Positions 38,870 to 49,674 are shown, counted from the stretch's first letter. The stretch: DNA of 64,000 bases from Ensifer sp. LCM 4579 (GCF_001854885.1 NZ_MDDV01000003.1:62247-126246); one strand, 5' to 3'. Numbers and translations are program-made. Notes: a model not told the origin generated them from the letters alone.

Positions 38870-41203
38870 TCAGAAAGAAGAGTTGATACCGAACTTGAAG
38901 TTCTGGACCTTGTCGAAATCTTCCTTTGCGACCGGCACGGCATAGTCGACACGCAGCGGCCCGAAAGGCGAAGCCCAGATCAGGCTGACGCCGACGGAGG
39001 CGCGCAGGGATGCATCGGTGCCGCGGGCGAACTCGCCGGCCCCGGTGAGCTCGACATCATTGCCATAAAGGGTCCCGGCATCGACGAAGAACGCGCCGCG
39101 GAAGCCGCTGTCACGCGGAATTCCCGGCAGCGGGAACGACGCTTCCGCCGAGGCGGTGAAATAGGTCGTGCCGCCCAGGGCGTCGCCGTTGTTGACGCGA
39201 GGACCGATGCCGTTGCGCTCGAAGCCGCGGATGTCGTTGCTGCCCAACTGGAACTGGTCGAAGACCTCCATGGATCCGGAGGTATTCACCAGGTGACCCG
39301 CACTACCGGCGAGCGAGCCGATGAGATCCGCCTCGTCGTTCAAGGTGTAGTACCACCTGGCCTTACCCGAGATCTTGTAGAAATCGGAGGTACCGCCGAG
39401 ACCGGCGAACTCCTGCGTGACCGACGCGAGGACACCCTCGCGCGGCAGCTGCGCATCGTCGAGCGTGTTGTAGGTGAATGAGTGGGATATCGAAGACCGG
39501 GTCCACGGGCTGCCGTCGATGACCCGGTCATAGGGTGAAGACAGCTCGTCCTCGTCACCGAAATACTTCAGCTCGGTATAGTTGTAGCGAAGCGTCGTCG
39601 ACAGGCTTTCCGTGATCGGCGCCGTTACCCGCAGGCTGAAGCCCTGATCGTTATAGCTGTAGTGATCGTCGTCGAAGTCATGTTCATTCTTGAACACGTC
39701 GAAGCCGGCCGCCAAACGATAGCCCAAGAAATAAGGCTCCGTAAAGGAGACGTTGTAGGTCTTGCTGTCTTCGCCCCGGCCGGCGGCCAGACGAATATAT
39801 TGCCCGCGACCAAGGAAGTTCTTTTCTTCGATCGAGGCTTCCACAAGGAAGCCGCCGCCGCTGCCGGCGGAATAGCCGGCACCGATGCCGAACGAGCCCG
39901 TGGCCTGATCCTGAACATCGACAATGACGATCACGCGATCGGCGGCACTGCCCGGCGCGGTCGAGATATTCACCGACGAGAAGTAACCTAAAGCCTCCAG
40001 CCGGCGCTTGGCGCGCGCGATCATCTCCTGGTTGAAAGCGTCGCCCTCGCCGACGTCGAACTCACGGCGGATGACGTAGTCACGCGTACGGGTATTGCCG
40101 CGGATTTCGATGCGCTCGACATAGGCGCGCTCGCCCTGGTCGACGAGGTAATCGACGGCGATGGTGTTGTTGGCGAGGTCACGGTTGCCGCGCGGCGTCA
40201 CGCGCGCAAAGGGATAGCCGGCCGAAGCAACCCGCTTCGAGATCGCGCTCATAGTGTCCTGGATGTCTTTGGCCTTGTAGACCGAACCCTCGCGGCTCTG
40301 GACCAGCCCCCTCAATTCCTCGGCATCGATACCTTCGACGGTCGATTCGACGTTGATCGGACCGAAGGCGTAACGCGGCCCCTCCTCGACCGTGATCGTC
40401 ACCGTATATTCGTTGGTCGCCTCGTTGAGCGCCGCGTCGGACGAGATCACACGGAAGTCGGCATAGCCGCGGTTGTAGTAGAACTGCCGCAGCAGTTCCT
40501 CATCGGCTCGCAGCTTGTCCGGATTGTAGACGTCCTTGCGCGTCAGGAACGAGAAGATGCCGGATTCCTTCGTCGCGATCACCGACTGGAGGCGACCGTC
40601 GCTGTAAACTTCGTTGCCGACGAAATTGATCTGGGTGATCTTGGTGCGCTCGCCCTCGTTGATGACGAATGCGAGGTTTACGCGCCCGTCGGCGATCGGA
40701 ACGACCTGCGTCGTCACAGTGACGTCGCTGCGACCGATCGCGGCATATGCATCCCTGATCGCTTGAATATCGTTCTCGACAGTCGCTTCGCTGTAGGGGC
40801 CAAGCGGCTGCGTGCGCACGACCGCCTGCAGCTTGTCGTCCTTGATCTTGCGGTTGCCGTTGAAGACGACCTGATTCACCAGTTGATTTTCGCTGACGTT
40901 GACGACCAGCGTACCGCCGGAAACACTGATGCTGACATCCGAGAAATAGCCGGTCGCATAAAGGCGCTTAACGGAAGCATCGATGTCGGCATTGCTGAAG
41001 TTCCTGCCGGGAACGATCGTGATGTTCGCCCGAACGGTTTCCGGGCTCACACGCGTCGCGCCACGCACCTCAACACGGTTGATCACTGCGGCCTGAGCCA
41101 CCGACGTACCAGCAATCAACCCGACACCGGTTCCTGTCGCAACCATGCTCGCAGACAGCGCAAACGCCGAGACCGCGCTCAAAAACCTTGAACCAGCTTT
41201 CAT
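38870..41203 (-). CDS. bamA: Outer-membrane protein assembly factor BamA
   Basis: BamA is the Omp85 insertase at the heart of beta-barrel assembly. A signal peptide (residues about 1-40, ending near SVAQA) precedes five POTRA domains (from [20 protein letters not shown]), with a barrel from about residue 430. The conserved [11 protein letters not shown] (lid-lock motif) and the terminal FKFGINSSF are present. It is 777 residues from ATG 41203; upstream residues in the frame lack signal-like character. The C-terminal Phe fits an outer-membrane barrel. Confidence 0.97.
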   Translation of the reverse strand: MKAGSRFLSAVSAFALSASMVATGTGVGLIAGTSVAQAAVINRVEVRGATRVSPETVRANITIVPGRNFSNADIDASVKRLYATGYFSDVSISVSGGTLVVNVSENQLVNQVVFNGNRKIKDDKLQAVVRTQPLGPYSEATVENDIQAIRDAYAAIGRSDVTVTTQVVPIADGRVNLAFVINEGERTKITQINFVGNEVYSDGRLQSVIATKESGIFSFLTRKDVYNPDKLRADEELLRQFYYNRGYADFRVISSDAALNEATNEYTVTITVEEGPRYAFGPINVESTVEGIDAEELRGLVQSREGSVYKAKDIQDTMSAISKRVASAGYPFARVTPRGNRDLANNTIAVDYLVDQGERAYVERIEIRGNTRTRDYVIRREFDVGEGDAFNQEMIARAKRRLEALGYFSSVNISTAPGSAADRVIVIVDVQDQATGSFGIGAGYSAGSGGGFLVEASIEEKNFLGRGQYIRLAAGRGEDSKTYNVSFTEPYFLGYRLAAGFDVFKNEHDFDDDHYSYNDQGFSLRVTAPITESLSTTLRYNYTELKYFGDEDELSSPYDRVIDGSPWTRSSISHSFTYNTLDDAQLPREGVLASVTQEFAGLGGTSDFYKISGKARWYYTLNDEADLIGSLAGSAGHLVNTSGSMEVFDQFQLGSNDIRGFERNGIGPRVNNGDALGGTTYFTASAEASFPLPGIPRDSGFRGAFFVDAGTLYGNDVELTGAGEFARGTDASLRASVGVSLIWASPFGPLRVDYAVPVAKEDFDKVQNFKFGINSSF

Positions 41204-41638
41204 TGTCAATTCTAACCTTTTTCCAACGTACCGCGGCAGTTCCGTACCGACTCCGGTCACGGTTGCCGTTTTACCGGCTTTTCCCATACAAGCAAGTCGG
41301 CTCGTTAATTTCTGTTTACTTCAATTCGAACCGTGGCTTAACAGCCACTACGGCGTCGCCTTATCGTAAACAAATGGTTGCGAAACAAGTGACCGGAACC
41401 GGTCGCTCGGACAATTCCCAGGCACTCTCCCCTCGATCCCCGGGGACGTTGGCGCTCGGCAAACACTCGCGGATTGCCCCGCGACTGTCTTCGGTTGCTT
41501 GGCTTTGCCGCGGGTTCCCGATCACGGGCCGACGCTCTAGAGCGGGATGCGCTCACATACGTTCGCGCTACCGCTCTATCTGTTTGCTTGCGCCGCATTT
41601 GTGCGACGTTAGGCGATTCCGCCTGACTGCAAAATGCG
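41204..41638. other. 435-bp intergenic region between rseP and bamA
   Basis: No gene is visible. The half near bamA is AT-rich (for example TCGTTAATTTCTGTTTACTT) and could hold an internal bamA promoter. The half near rseP carries a repeat-like palindromic stretch (41537-41640). So bamA probably has its own promoter besides readthrough from rseP. Confidence 0.55.
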
Positions 41639-41640
41639 CT
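41537..41640. repeat. Possible Sinorhizobium-type intergenic repeat
   Basis: The stretch begins TCTAGAGCGGGATGCG and ends TGCAAAATGCGCTAG, with internal inverted segments (AGGCGATTCCGCCT; TAGCGCGAACG-type matches). The AGAGCGGGATG start resembles a repeat I recall from Sinorhizobium intergenic DNA. There is no second copy in the window to confirm it. Confidence 0.35.
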
Positions 41641-42763
41641 AGCCGAAGAGCCAGTTGATATCGTTCCAGGCCGCGAAGAACGTCAGCATCAGCACCATTG
41701 CAAAGCCGATGCGGAATGCGAGTTCCTGTGCGGCCGGGCCAACCGGCCTTCCACGCAAGGCCTCGACCGCATAGAACACGAGATGCCCGCCATCGAGCAC
41801 CGGCACGGGCATCAGGTTAAGCAATCCTATGGACACCGAAAGCACCGCTGCAAAATTCAGCACTTCGGCGATGCCGAGCTTCGCCATTTGCCCCGACATC
41901 TGCGCGATGCGGATCGGCCCTCCCAATTGATCGGCGTTCATCCGGCCAACGATCATATTCGCCAGATAGTCGAAGGTTCCGGTCACGATCCGCCAGCTTT
42001 GCAAGGCGCCCTGGCCGACAGCCTCGACGGGGCCGTAGGTCTCGATCCGGAAGTTGCCCGCCTCCTGGTTCGTTCCGATGCCGATCTTTCCTTCTTCGAC
42101 CTTGTTGCCAAGCGGATCGACGGATTCCGTGCGCTGCGGGACCATGCGCAAATCGATCGTGGCGCCCCGACGCTCGATTCGGACATTTATCGGCAGTTCC
42201 GGGCGGACGGCAACATAGCGGCGCACATCATCGAAGGTCGCGACCGGCGTCCCGTCGATGGAGATCAGCCTGTCCCCCGGCTGGACGCCCGCCTCTTCCG
42301 CTGCACTGCCCGGTGCGACGAAGGCGACCACCGGATCGGCGACCGCGCGACCGTAAATGGAGAAGAGAACGGCAAAGATCGCAATTGCCAGCAGGAAATT
42401 GGCGATCGGTCCGGCGGCTACGGTTGCCGCACGCTTCCACAGCTTTGCGCCAAGGAACGTCCTGTCGCGCTCGCCCGGGGCCAGTTTCTCCAGCCGTTCG
42501 TAGTCGGGCGAACTCGCCGCGTCCTGGTCGCCGAAGAACTTGACGTAGCCGCCAAGCGGGATGATGCAGAACTTCCACCTGGTGCCGTGGCGGTCCGTCC
42601 AGCCGAAAAGTTCCGGCCCGAAACCGACGGAAAATGCCACGATGCGGATGCCGGACCATCGGCCGACCAGGTAGTGCCCCATTTCATGAACGAAGACCAG
42701 CAGGGTCAGGAGGAACAGGAAAGTGGGGATAGTGTATTGGAGATTGTCAAGCAGAAGGCTCAT
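41639..42763 (-). CDS. rseP: RIP metalloprotease RseP
   Basis: A site-2 intramembrane metalloprotease that cleaves anti-sigma factors and remnant signal peptides. The zinc motif HEMGHYLVGR is in the first membrane helix, with the third ligand in NLMPVPVLDGGHLVFY. A single PDZ domain lies in the middle (PGSAAEEAGVQPGDRLISID). It is 374 residues, so one PDZ domain rather than two. It is downstream of cdsA with a 177-bp gap and upstream of bamA. Confidence 0.97.
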   Translation of the reverse strand: MSLLLDNLQYTIPTFLFLLTLLVFVHEMGHYLVGRWSGIRIVAFSVGFGPELFGWTDRHGTRWKFCIIPLGGYVKFFGDQDAASSPDYERLEKLAPGERDRTFLGAKLWKRAATVAAGPIANFLLAIAIFAVLFSIYGRAVADPVVAFVAPGSAAEEAGVQPGDRLISIDGTPVATFDDVRRYVAVRPELPINVRIERRGATIDLRMVPQRTESVDPLGNKVEEGKIGIGTNQEAGNFRIETYGPVEAVGQGALQSWRIVTGTFDYLANMIVGRMNADQLGGPIRIAQMSGQMAKLGIAEVLNFAAVLSVSIGLLNLMPVPVLDGGHLVFYAVEALRGRPVGPAAQELAFRIGFAMVLMLTFFAAWNDINWLFG

Positions 42764-42940
42764 TTCAGTTCCTAACGCGTCCGCTGTGGCGATGGCCGCT
42801 TTCAGACTTTGTAATGCGGCACCATCCTACTCTTATTTTCCTGGGGCTTTAAGAAACTATGCAAACACCGACGGGACAATGACGAAACTGTGAGGCTCCA
42901 GCACCTCCGGTTCTGAACGCCGCCCACCGTCGCAACCAGC

Positions 42941-43774
42941 CTAAAGGCCCAGCAGCACGGAACCGAAGTCGGACTCCCGGCCGCCACTCAACAGGAGTTG
43001 GCCCAACACGAGAAGCAACGCCGCACCGCAGGCGAAAATCAGCCCATCGACCCGATCCATGACGCCGCCATGCCCCGGTATCAGGCGGCTCGAGTCCTTC
43101 ACACCGAAGCGCCGCTTTATGAAGGATTCGAACAGGTCGCCGATCTGGCTGGCGATCGAAAGCGTGAGGGCGATGGCCACGATACGAAGGTCCTGCAGCG
43201 AAAAATGCGCCATGAAGATGGCGACGCCCGAAAGAACGCCGCAGATCGTACCGCCGATGGCCCCCGACCAGGTCTTGCCCGGCGAAATCGACGGGGCCAG
43301 CTTCGGGCCCCCGATCGCCCGACCGACAAAATACGCGAAAATATCGGTCCCCCAAACGACGGCGAAGACGAAAAGCATGGCGATGAGGCCGAGATAATCC
43401 GCCCCGCGAATGGCCGCCAGGGAAATGCCGGTCAGGCCGGCATAGGCGATACCGCCAGGCAGCCACCAACTCGCCTTCCTGAAAGACACCCATAGCGCCG
43501 CAACCGCGATCGAGCCCGCAAGCACGGGCAGGGTCAACGGCATGTGGTCGAAAAGCACCAGAACAGCGACGACCGCCTGCGTGAGCCAGCCGAAGGCGTT
43601 GCCTCGGAAATCCCGATCGGCGAGCTTCGTGATCGTCGACCACTCGTAATAGACCAAAAGGCCGATCGCGACGGCCAGAAGCTGGAATGCGAAACCTCCG
43701 GCCCAGGTGGCGCCCAGAGCGATGGCGGCGAGCACGACCGCGGAGGCGATTCTAAGCTTCAGTTCGCTCTGCAT
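42941..43774 (-). CDS. cdsA: Phosphatidate cytidylyltransferase
   Basis: Makes CDP-diacylglycerol, the branch point of membrane phospholipid synthesis. It is a polytopic membrane protein with about seven hydrophobic helices and the CTP transferase signature near the C-terminus (SISPGKTWSGAIGG; IPGHGGVMDRVDGLIF). The length of 277 residues is normal. Its ATG shares one base with the uppS stop (TGATG), so it is translationally coupled to uppS. Confidence 0.97.
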   Translation of the reverse strand: MQSELKLRIASAVVLAAIALGATWAGGFAFQLLAVAIGLLVYYEWSTITKLADRDFRGNAFGWLTQAVVAVLVLFDHMPLTLPVLAGSIAVAALWVSFRKASWWLPGGIAYAGLTGISLAAIRGADYLGLIAMLFVFAVVWGTDIFAYFVGRAIGGPKLAPSISPGKTWSGAIGGTICGVLSGVAIFMAHFSLQDLRIVAIALTLSIASQIGDLFESFIKRRFGVKDSSRLIPGHGGVMDRVDGLIFACGAALLLVLGQLLLSGGRESDFGSVLLGL

Positions 43775-44517
43775 CAGGAGCCGACCGCCAAAGTCGGTTG
43801 CGGCAGCCCGCCAAAGCGGCGTTCACGGCCGGAATATTTCTCGATCGCCGCGATGAAAGTCTCACGCGTGAAATCCGGCCACAGTTCTGGAATGAACAGC
43901 AATTCGGAATAGGCTCCCTGCCAGAGCAGAAAATTGGAAAGGCGCTCCTCTCCGCTCGTCCGAAGGATGAGATCGGGGTCGGGAATGCCTGCCGTGTCGA
44001 TCGTTTCTGCGATCCGCTCTGCCGTGATGTCGCTCGGCGTAAGACGCCCATCGGCCACCTCTTCGGCCAACCGGCGCATCGCCCTCGCCAGTTCGTCCCG
44101 CGCCCCGTAATTGAAGGCGATCACCAGCGTGATCCCCGTATTGGCGATCGTGGTCTCTTCCGCCTCGAGCAAGAGCGGCAGTATGTCGCCGCTCAGATTC
44201 GTACGGTCGCCGATAACGCGGATGCGGACGTTCTCGCGGTGCAGGTCCGCCAGATCCCTTCGCACGAAAGACTTGAGCAGGCCCATGAGATCGCTGACCT
44301 CATCCTCGGGCCGGCTCCAGTTCTCCGATGAAAATGCAAACAGGGTCAGATAACGGATACCCAGTTCCGCAGCCGTCTTCACCGCGCCGCGAACAGCCTC
44401 GACCCCCTTGCGGTGGCCCATCGTGCGAGGCAGTCCACGCGCGTTCGCCCAGCGACCGTTGCCGTCCATGATGATGGCGACGTGAGCCGGTGCGTTTGTG
44501 AAGGTAATATCTGGCAT
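43774..44517 (-). CDS. uppS: Undecaprenyl diphosphate synthase
   Basis: A cis-prenyltransferase that makes the C55 lipid carrier for peptidoglycan and polysaccharide synthesis. The catalytic Asp is in [19 protein letters not shown], followed by the conserved [14 protein letters not shown] and the [20 protein letters not shown] block. It has 247 residues. It is between frr and cdsA, the usual order. Confidence 0.98.
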   Translation of the reverse strand: MPDITFTNAPAHVAIIMDGNGRWANARGLPRTMGHRKGVEAVRGAVKTAAELGIRYLTLFAFSSENWSRPEDEVSDLMGLLKSFVRRDLADLHRENVRIRVIGDRTNLSGDILPLLLEAEETTIANTGITLVIAFNYGARDELARAMRRLAEEVADGRLTPSDITAERIAETIDTAGIPDPDLILRTSGEERLSNFLLWQGAYSELLFIPELWPDFTRETFIAAIEKYSGRERRFGGLPQPTLAVGS

Positions 44518-44554
44518 GGGCTGTCCGAAAAATAGAGACTCACAATTCCACGGG

Positions 44555-45115
44555 TCAGACCTGCATGATTTCCTTTTCCTTGTCCGCGAGCAAGCGGTCG
44601 ATCTCGGAGATCATTTCATCGGTCATCTTTTGCACGCGTTCCGACTGGGCGCGGCTCTCATCCTGGCCGATCTCGCCATCCTTTTCGGCTTTTTTCAGGT
44701 CATCCATACCGTCGCGGCGGACATGGCGCACCGCTACCTTGCTTTTCTCGGCATAGTCATGCGCGACCTTGACCAGCGACTTGCGGCGCTCCTCATTCAG
44801 TTCCGGCAGCGGAATGCGCAGATTCTGCCCGTCCACGATCGGATTGAGGCCGAGATTTGCCTCCCTGATCGCCCGCTCGACGGCGCCGACCATGGATTTG
44901 TCCCAGACCGAAACCGACAGCATGCGCGCTTCCGGAACCGTGACGTTGGCGACCTGGTTCAGCGGCATGCGCGATCCGTAGGCCTCGACGGTCACCGGAT
45001 CGAGAACGTTTGCCGATGCGCGGCCGGTACGAAGCGACGCGATGTCGTGCTTGAAAGCGGCAATCGCCCCGTCCATCCGGCGCTTTAGTTCCTTCAGATC
45101 CACACCTTCACTCAT
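44555..45115 (-). CDS. frr: Ribosome recycling factor
   Basis: RRF, with EF-G, splits post-termination ribosomes. The family block [20 protein letters not shown] is near the N-terminus, and the C-terminal long helices contain [20 protein letters not shown]. It is 186 residues, the standard length. It lies 49 bp downstream of pyrH. Confidence 0.98.
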   Translation of the reverse strand: MSEGVDLKELKRRMDGAIAAFKHDIASLRTGRASANVLDPVTVEAYGSRMPLNQVANVTVPEARMLSVSVWDKSMVGAVERAIREANLGLNPIVDGQNLRIPLPELNEERRKSLVKVAHDYAEKSKVAVRHVRRDGMDDLKKAEKDGEIGQDESRAQSERVQKMTDEMISEIDRLLADKEKEIMQV

Positions 45116-45164
45116 GATACTAGCTCCCGTTCTGTTAGGCGGCCCACCGGGCCTCCGCAGACTA

Positions 45165-45887
45165 TCAATTATCCGTCACGATGGTGGCGCGACCGCCACC
45201 GGTCAATATCTCTGCGAACCCGCCTTTCTCGTGGATCGAGAAAACGACGATCGGAATGGCATTTTCCCGCGCGAGCGCCACCGCCGCAACGTCCATCACG
45301 GCCAATCCCTTTTCGAGGACCTCACTGTGGGTCAGCCGATCGAAGCGGATCGCAGAAGGAACTTTCTTCGGGTCGGCGGAATAGATTCCATCGACCTGCG
45401 TTCCCTTGAAGATCGCCTCCGCTCCCATTTCCGCGGCGCGAAGCGCCGCCGCGGAATCGGTCGTGAAGAAGGGATTGCCGGTACCGCCGGCAAAGATCAC
45501 CACACGACCCAGGGAAAGATGATAAAGCGTCGCGCGCTGCGAAAAGCTTTCGCAAATCTCCGGCATCGCGATTGCCGACAGCACCACCGTATCGATGTCG
45601 AGTTTGCGCAGCGATGTTGCAAGGGCGAGCGCATTGATCACCGTCGCCAGCATGCCCATGTGATCGCCCGTCACCCGGTCGCCGCCCTTGGAGGCGACCG
45701 CCACGCCGCGGAAGATATTCCCGCCGCCGACGACGACGCCGACTTCGACGCCCATGGCCCGAGCCTCGGCGATGTCCGATGCGATCCGATCGGCAACCGT
45801 CACATCGATGCCGAAGCCCTGGCTCCCCATCAAGGCTTCGCCAGAGGCTTTGAGAAGAACGCGCTTGTAGATTGGCTTGGCCGACAT
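45165..45887 (-). CDS. pyrH: Uridylate kinase
   Basis: A hexameric amino-acid-kinase-fold enzyme that phosphorylates UMP to UDP. It has the N-terminal [15 protein letters not shown], the GGGNIFRG nucleotide-binding loop and the [20 protein letters not shown] block. It is 240 residues from ATG 45887, which follows CAGGAG. The longer frame to 46085 is in the tsf-pyrH gap. It is between tsf and frr. Confidence 0.98.
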   Translation of the reverse strand: MSAKPIYKRVLLKASGEALMGSQGFGIDVTVADRIASDIAEARAMGVEVGVVVGGGNIFRGVAVASKGGDRVTGDHMGMLATVINALALATSLRKLDIDTVVLSAIAMPEICESFSQRATLYHLSLGRVVIFAGGTGNPFFTTDSAAALRAAEMGAEAIFKGTQVDGIYSADPKKVPSAIRFDRLTHSEVLEKGLAVMDVAAVALARENAIPIVVFSIHEKGGFAEILTGGGRATIVTDN

Positions 45888-46081
45888 CATCACTCCTGAA
45901 CAGATCGGCACGCATGCGCGAAGGGCGCGCACGGCGGCAACAAGGAAAAATCCGCTTGCGTGGTGTCGACCGCCTCGATGTACATTCCAGCGGGCCCGAC
46001 GCAATGACGAATGCCGGATACACGAAGGGCACCGCGTTGTCACGCGATGCCCTCCAGCTTTTCCCAATCGGGAAGAAGAAA

Positions 46082-47005
46082 TCAACCCTTGGCGGCAGCC
46101 GCCACTTCGGCTGCGAAGTCGGACTCTTCTTTCTGCACGCCTTCGCCGAGCAGCAGGCGAGCGATGCCCGTGACCTCGATCGGCGCGCCGACGCTCTTTT
46201 CGGCCTCCTTGAGGGCTGCTTCGACGGTCTGGTCGGGGTTCATCACGAAAGCCTGCGAAAGAAGCGCGACTTCCTCGAAGAACTTGCGCATGCGACCCTC
46301 CACCATCTTCTCGATGATGTTGTCCGGCTTGCCCGAGGCGCGCGACTGCTCGATGAAGACATTGCGCTCGCGTTCGGCAACCGCCGGATCGATCTCGCTC
46401 GGGCGGACGGCAAGCGGGTTGGTCGCCGCGACATGCATGGCGACCTGACGGCCAATGGCGTTCAGCGCTTCCTTGTCGCCCGTGGACTTCAGCGCGACCA
46501 GAACCCCAAGCTTGCCGATGCCATCGCCGGCGGCATTATGGATGTAGGTCGCGACGACACCATCCTCGACAGCGAGCAGGGCGGAACGACGCAGCGTCAT
46601 GTTCTCGCCGATCGTTGCAATCGCGTCCTTGATGGTTTCTTCCACAGACTTGCCGGTGGCCGGATAGGTCGCGTTGGCAACGGCCCCAACGCTGCCGTCC
46701 GTGCCGAGCGCGACGCTGGCGACGCCGCGGACGAGGTCCTGGAAGGCATCGTTGCGAGCGACGAAGTCGGTCTCGGAATTGATTTCGACGACAACGGCCT
46801 TGTTGCCGGCGCTGGCGATGCCCACGAGACCTTCGGCAGCGGTGCGGCCGGACTTCTTGTCGGCCTTCGCGATGCCCTTGGCGCGCAGCCAGTCGACCGC
46901 GGCTTCCATGTCGCCATTGGTTTCAGCAAGCGCCTTCTTGCAATCCATCATGCCTGCGCCGGTCTTCTCGCGCAGATCCTTCACCATCGCGGCAGTAACA
47001 GTCAT
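46082..47005 (-). CDS. tsf: Translation elongation factor Ts
   Basis: EF-Ts exchanges GDP for GTP on EF-Tu. The N-terminal UBA-like domain and core contact ([20 protein letters not shown]) and the second conserved block ([16 protein letters not shown]) are present. I choose ATG 47005 ([10 protein letters not shown]) with AGAGG at good spacing, giving 307 residues; the nearby ATG at 47011 is possible. It follows rpsB with a hairpin between. Confidence 0.98.
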   Translation of the reverse strand: MTVTAAMVKDLREKTGAGMMDCKKALAETNGDMEAAVDWLRAKGIAKADKKSGRTAAEGLVGIASAGNKAVVVEINSETDFVARNDAFQDLVRGVASVALGTDGSVGAVANATYPATGKSVEETIKDAIATIGENMTLRRSALLAVEDGVVATYIHNAAGDGIGKLGVLVALKSTGDKEALNAIGRQVAMHVAATNPLAVRPSEIDPAVAERERNVFIEQSRASGKPDNIIEKMVEGRMRKFFEEVALLSQAFVMNPDQTVEAALKEAEKSVGAPIEVTGIARLLLGEGVQKEESDFAAEVAAAAKG

Positions 47006-47172
47006 CTTCATGCCTCTTCGTCTGTTTCGCTGGCGCGCCAACCGCAAGTGGCGCCGTGCCAGAAGGTTTGGCAGGGAATGGCCTGTCGATGTGACACCGT
47101 GATGACGTCGCCATCATGATGCGGTGCGGGAAACTTCTCGAATAAAGCCGCGCCATTCCCGGGCTGAAAAGA

Positions 47173-47209
47173 ACGAGGCCGTTCAGATTTCCATCAGAAA
47201 CGGCCTCGT
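47173..47209 (-). terminator. rpsB-tsf intercistronic hairpin (terminator or attenuator)
   Basis: Perfect 11-bp arms ACGAGGCCGTT and AACGGCCTCGT with a 15-nt loop, followed on the minus strand by TTCTTTT. Rho-independent-like hairpins at this place are known to lower tsf relative to rpsB by partial termination. Confidence 0.75.
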
Positions 47210-47255
47210 CCGAACAATTCATGGGATGCGGCAGCAAAAGCTGCCGGCCTCCCGA

Positions 47256-48023
47256 TCAGGCTTCGGACGATTCGTCGAGAGCCGGCTCGACCGGAACCTC
47301 TTCGGAGGCGCCGAGATCGCGGCCGGCAGCGCCCTGCTGACGCGCAATGCCGTCGATCGCCGCGCGGGCAACGAGATCGCAGTAAAGGGCGATCGCACGC
47401 GAAGCGTCGTCATTGCCGGGGATCGCATAGTCGATCTGGTCCGGATCGCAGTTGGAGTCGATGATGGCAACCACCGGAATGCCAAGGCGCTTGGCCTCTT
47501 CGATGGCGATCGATTCCTTGTTGGTGTCGATGATGAACATCAGGTCCGGCGTGCCGCCCATGTCGCGGATACCGCCGAGCGCACGGTTCAGCTTTTCGCG
47601 TTCGCGCTCGAGGTTCAGGCGCTCCTTCTTCGTGAAGCCGGAAGCTTCGGAAGCGAGAATCTCGTCGAGCTTGCGCAGGCGCTGGATCGAGTTGGAGATC
47701 GTCTTCCAGTTGGTCATCATGCCGCCGAGCCAGCGGGCGTTGACATAGTACTGGGCCGAGCGCTTTGCAGCGTCGGCGATGATCTCCGAAGCCTGGCGCT
47801 TGGTGCCAACGAAGAGCACGCGGCCGCCGCTGGCGACGGTATCGCTGACGACCTGGAGAGCGCGCGACAGCATCGGTACGGTCTGAGCGAGGTCGATGAT
47901 GTGAACGTTGTTGCGGTCGCCGAAGATATACGGCTTCATCTTCGGGTTCCAGCGGTGCGTCTGGTGACCGAAGTGGACGCCTGCTTCGAGAAGCTGGCGC
48001 ATGCTAAAATCAGGCAATGCCAT
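47256..48023 (-). CDS. rpsB: 30S ribosomal protein S2
   Basis: RpsB of the small subunit. Family blocks are [20 protein letters not shown] at the N-terminus, [20 protein letters not shown] and [12 protein letters not shown]-like text ([20 protein letters not shown]). It is 255 residues from ATG 48023 with an acidic C-terminal tail. It heads the rpsB-tsf-pyrH-frr series. Confidence 0.98.
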   Translation of the reverse strand: MALPDFSMRQLLEAGVHFGHQTHRWNPKMKPYIFGDRNNVHIIDLAQTVPMLSRALQVVSDTVASGGRVLFVGTKRQASEIIADAAKRSAQYYVNARWLGGMMTNWKTISNSIQRLRKLDEILASEASGFTKKERLNLEREREKLNRALGGIRDMGGTPDLMFIIDTNKESIAIEEAKRLGIPVVAIIDSNCDPDQIDYAIPGNDDASRAIALYCDLVARAAIDGIARQQGAAGRDLGASEEVPVEPALDESSEA

Positions 48024-48147
48024 GCCCTTATTCTCCTTTTCCGGTTGAACCTCCGCAAGGCGTCGAACGCATCTCACTGCGCCCACCGGCGGAACGATCC
48101 GGATTTCTCCCGGATCATCCCATGCCTCACGTGTGGAATGGACAGCC

Positions 48148-48176
48148 CCTTAGCCGCTACCGTCCGACAAATCAAG
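48148..48176 (-). promoter_or_regulatory. Candidate rpsB promoter
   Basis: On the minus strand CTTGAT, 17 bp, CTAAGG resembles the Sinorhizobium housekeeping consensus CTTGAC-N17-CTATAT. It lies about 125 bp upstream of the rpsB start. The match in the -10 is partial. Confidence 0.4.
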
Positions 48177-48236
48177 ACAGGAAGTCCGATTTGCCCTGAA
48201 GCGCGTCGCATTTATCTGCTTTTGCGGCGACCTGCC

Positions 48237-49058
48237 TTATTTGCACTCTTCCGCCTTGAAGACTTCGAGATCGGCAAGCTTGCCGGCCAGGACGAAGTCT
48301 CCGTAGTCCATCGTCAAATCGCGGGTGACGCCATTCTCGTAGAGCTTGAAGGACATGCGGTAGATGGGCACGGCATCGCCCGTCGCTTCATCGTTGAAGT
48401 AGGAGATCGTCACCGGCCAGTAATTTTCGCCAGCGAGCTCGCCGGCCCTGCCGGCGTCCACGTCGTTCGGCTCCGGCTTACGGGCCTTGCCCACGAAGGT
48501 GGAGGTGATCAGCGTCTTGTCACCCGAATCTGAGCCATCGAAGATGCGGGCCTCGAAAAAGGTTTCGCCCCTCTTGGCCCGCTCGATGACCTCCAGCATG
48601 TGCTCGGTCGGAAACCGGCTTGCGGCCAGCGCCACTTCGCGCCTATCGGGTACGGTCAGTTCCACCTTGACGCCGGACGTCTCCTCATGCGCACTTCCGC
48701 GCACTTCCTTGTCCAGCTTCTCGTCGGTAAAGGAACGCGTCAGAAATCGGAAGCTGCCGGTTCTCATATCCTCGAAGGTGGTCGTCTGCTGATCCGTCAG
48801 GCGAACTTCTTCGCCCGTGTCCACCTGGGTCACGAAGCGGAAGCTGACCGTGTATCCTTCGCAGGCGGAACCGTTGAACTCGTAGACCATGCGCCCGTAC
48901 ATTCCGCTAATGCCGGAACGTTCGGAGGCGTCCTTCAGTTCGAGGTCGTAGACGGCGCGGTGAGGTGCGAGCGTGCTGGCATTGGCCACGCTGGCCGCGG
49001 CCGCCGCAGCGAGCCAGGCGCCCGAGAGAGCGACGAGGCCGAAGCCTTTACGAAACAT
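48237..49058 (-). CDS. eipB: EipB-like periplasmic protein (DUF1849)
   Basis: In Brucella EipB is a periplasmic spiral beta-strand protein needed for envelope integrity. This protein has a signal peptide (GLVALSGAWLAAAAAASVAN then AS) and the DUF1849 core (PHRAVYDLELKDASERSGIS; FRFVTQVDTGEEVRLTDQQT). Two cysteines, in GSACEGYT and the terminal AEECK, match the conserved disulfide. It is 273 residues, stands alone and is divergent from the Rid-family gene. Function is by family. Confidence 0.87.
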   Translation of the reverse strand: MFRKGFGLVALSGAWLAAAAAASVANASTLAPHRAVYDLELKDASERSGISGMYGRMVYEFNGSACEGYTVSFRFVTQVDTGEEVRLTDQQTTTFEDMRTGSFRFLTRSFTDEKLDKEVRGSAHEETSGVKVELTVPDRREVALAASRFPTEHMLEVIERAKRGETFFEARIFDGSDSGDKTLITSTFVGKARKPEPNDVDAGRAGELAGENYWPVTISYFNDEATGDAVPIYRMSFKLYENGVTRDLTMDYGDFVLAGKLADLEVFKAEECK

Positions 49059-49191
49059 CCGTTTCCTCCTGTTGGACTCGGCGGCGATGCGTTAAACAAA
49101 CGTTCGGCAGAAACAAGGCGACGCCACCTGGATCGAGCCCATCCTGCCTGCATGACGGATTTTATCACAAAAGACAACAATGGAGCCTCCC

Positions 49192-49659
49192 ATGTCCGCA
49201 GAGATCGAAACGCGCCTCGACGAACTCGGCATCGTCCTTCCGCAGGCGGTCGCGCCCGTCGCGAATTACGTACCTTTCGTCGTCACCGGGTCGACACTCT
49301 TCATTTCGGGGCAATTGCCCATGGAAGCCGGCAAGGTTGCGGTCACGGGTCACGTGGGCAAGGACGTCGACGTCGCCGCGGCGCAACGGGCCGCCGAACT
49401 TTGCGCGATCAACATCCTGGCGCAGGCAAAGGCCGCACTCGGCGGCGATCTCGGGCGCATTCGTCGCCTCGTCAAGATCAACGGCTTCGTCGCCTCCACG
49501 CCGGAATTCACCGAACAGCACCTCGTCATCAACGGCGCCTCGAACCTCCTGGCGACTGTGCTCGGCGAAGCCGGCAAGCATGCGCGTGCCGCCGTCGGCA
49601 TGGCCGCCTTGCCCTTCAATGCGGCGGTCGAGATCGACGCCATCCTCGAGATCGCCTGA
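49192..49659 (+). CDS. Rid (YjgF/YER057c/UK114) family protein
   Basis: A small trimeric YjgF-fold protein with the N-terminal and C-terminal family blocks (VVTGSTLFISGQLP and AVGMAALPFNAAVEIDAILE). It is 155 residues. The catalytic Arg of RidA (in the RLP context) is absent: the sequence reads AALP there. So it is probably not a typical imine deaminase. It begins 15-bp-spaced before the glycerophosphodiesterase and is likely first in a plus-strand operon. Confidence 0.88.
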   Translation: MSAEIETRLDELGIVLPQAVAPVANYVPFVVTGSTLFISGQLPMEAGKVAVTGHVGKDVDVAAAQRAAELCAINILAQAKAALGGDLGRIRRLVKINGFVASTPEFTEQHLVINGASNLLATVLGEAGKHARAAVGMAALPFNAAVEIDAILEIA

Positions 49660-49674
49660 TCAGGGACGCCGTTC

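Noticed and set aside
41304-41320. CtrA-like TTAATTTCTGTTTAC upstream of bamA
   Set aside because: The second half is TTAC, not TTAA; one mismatch in AT-rich DNA is weak.
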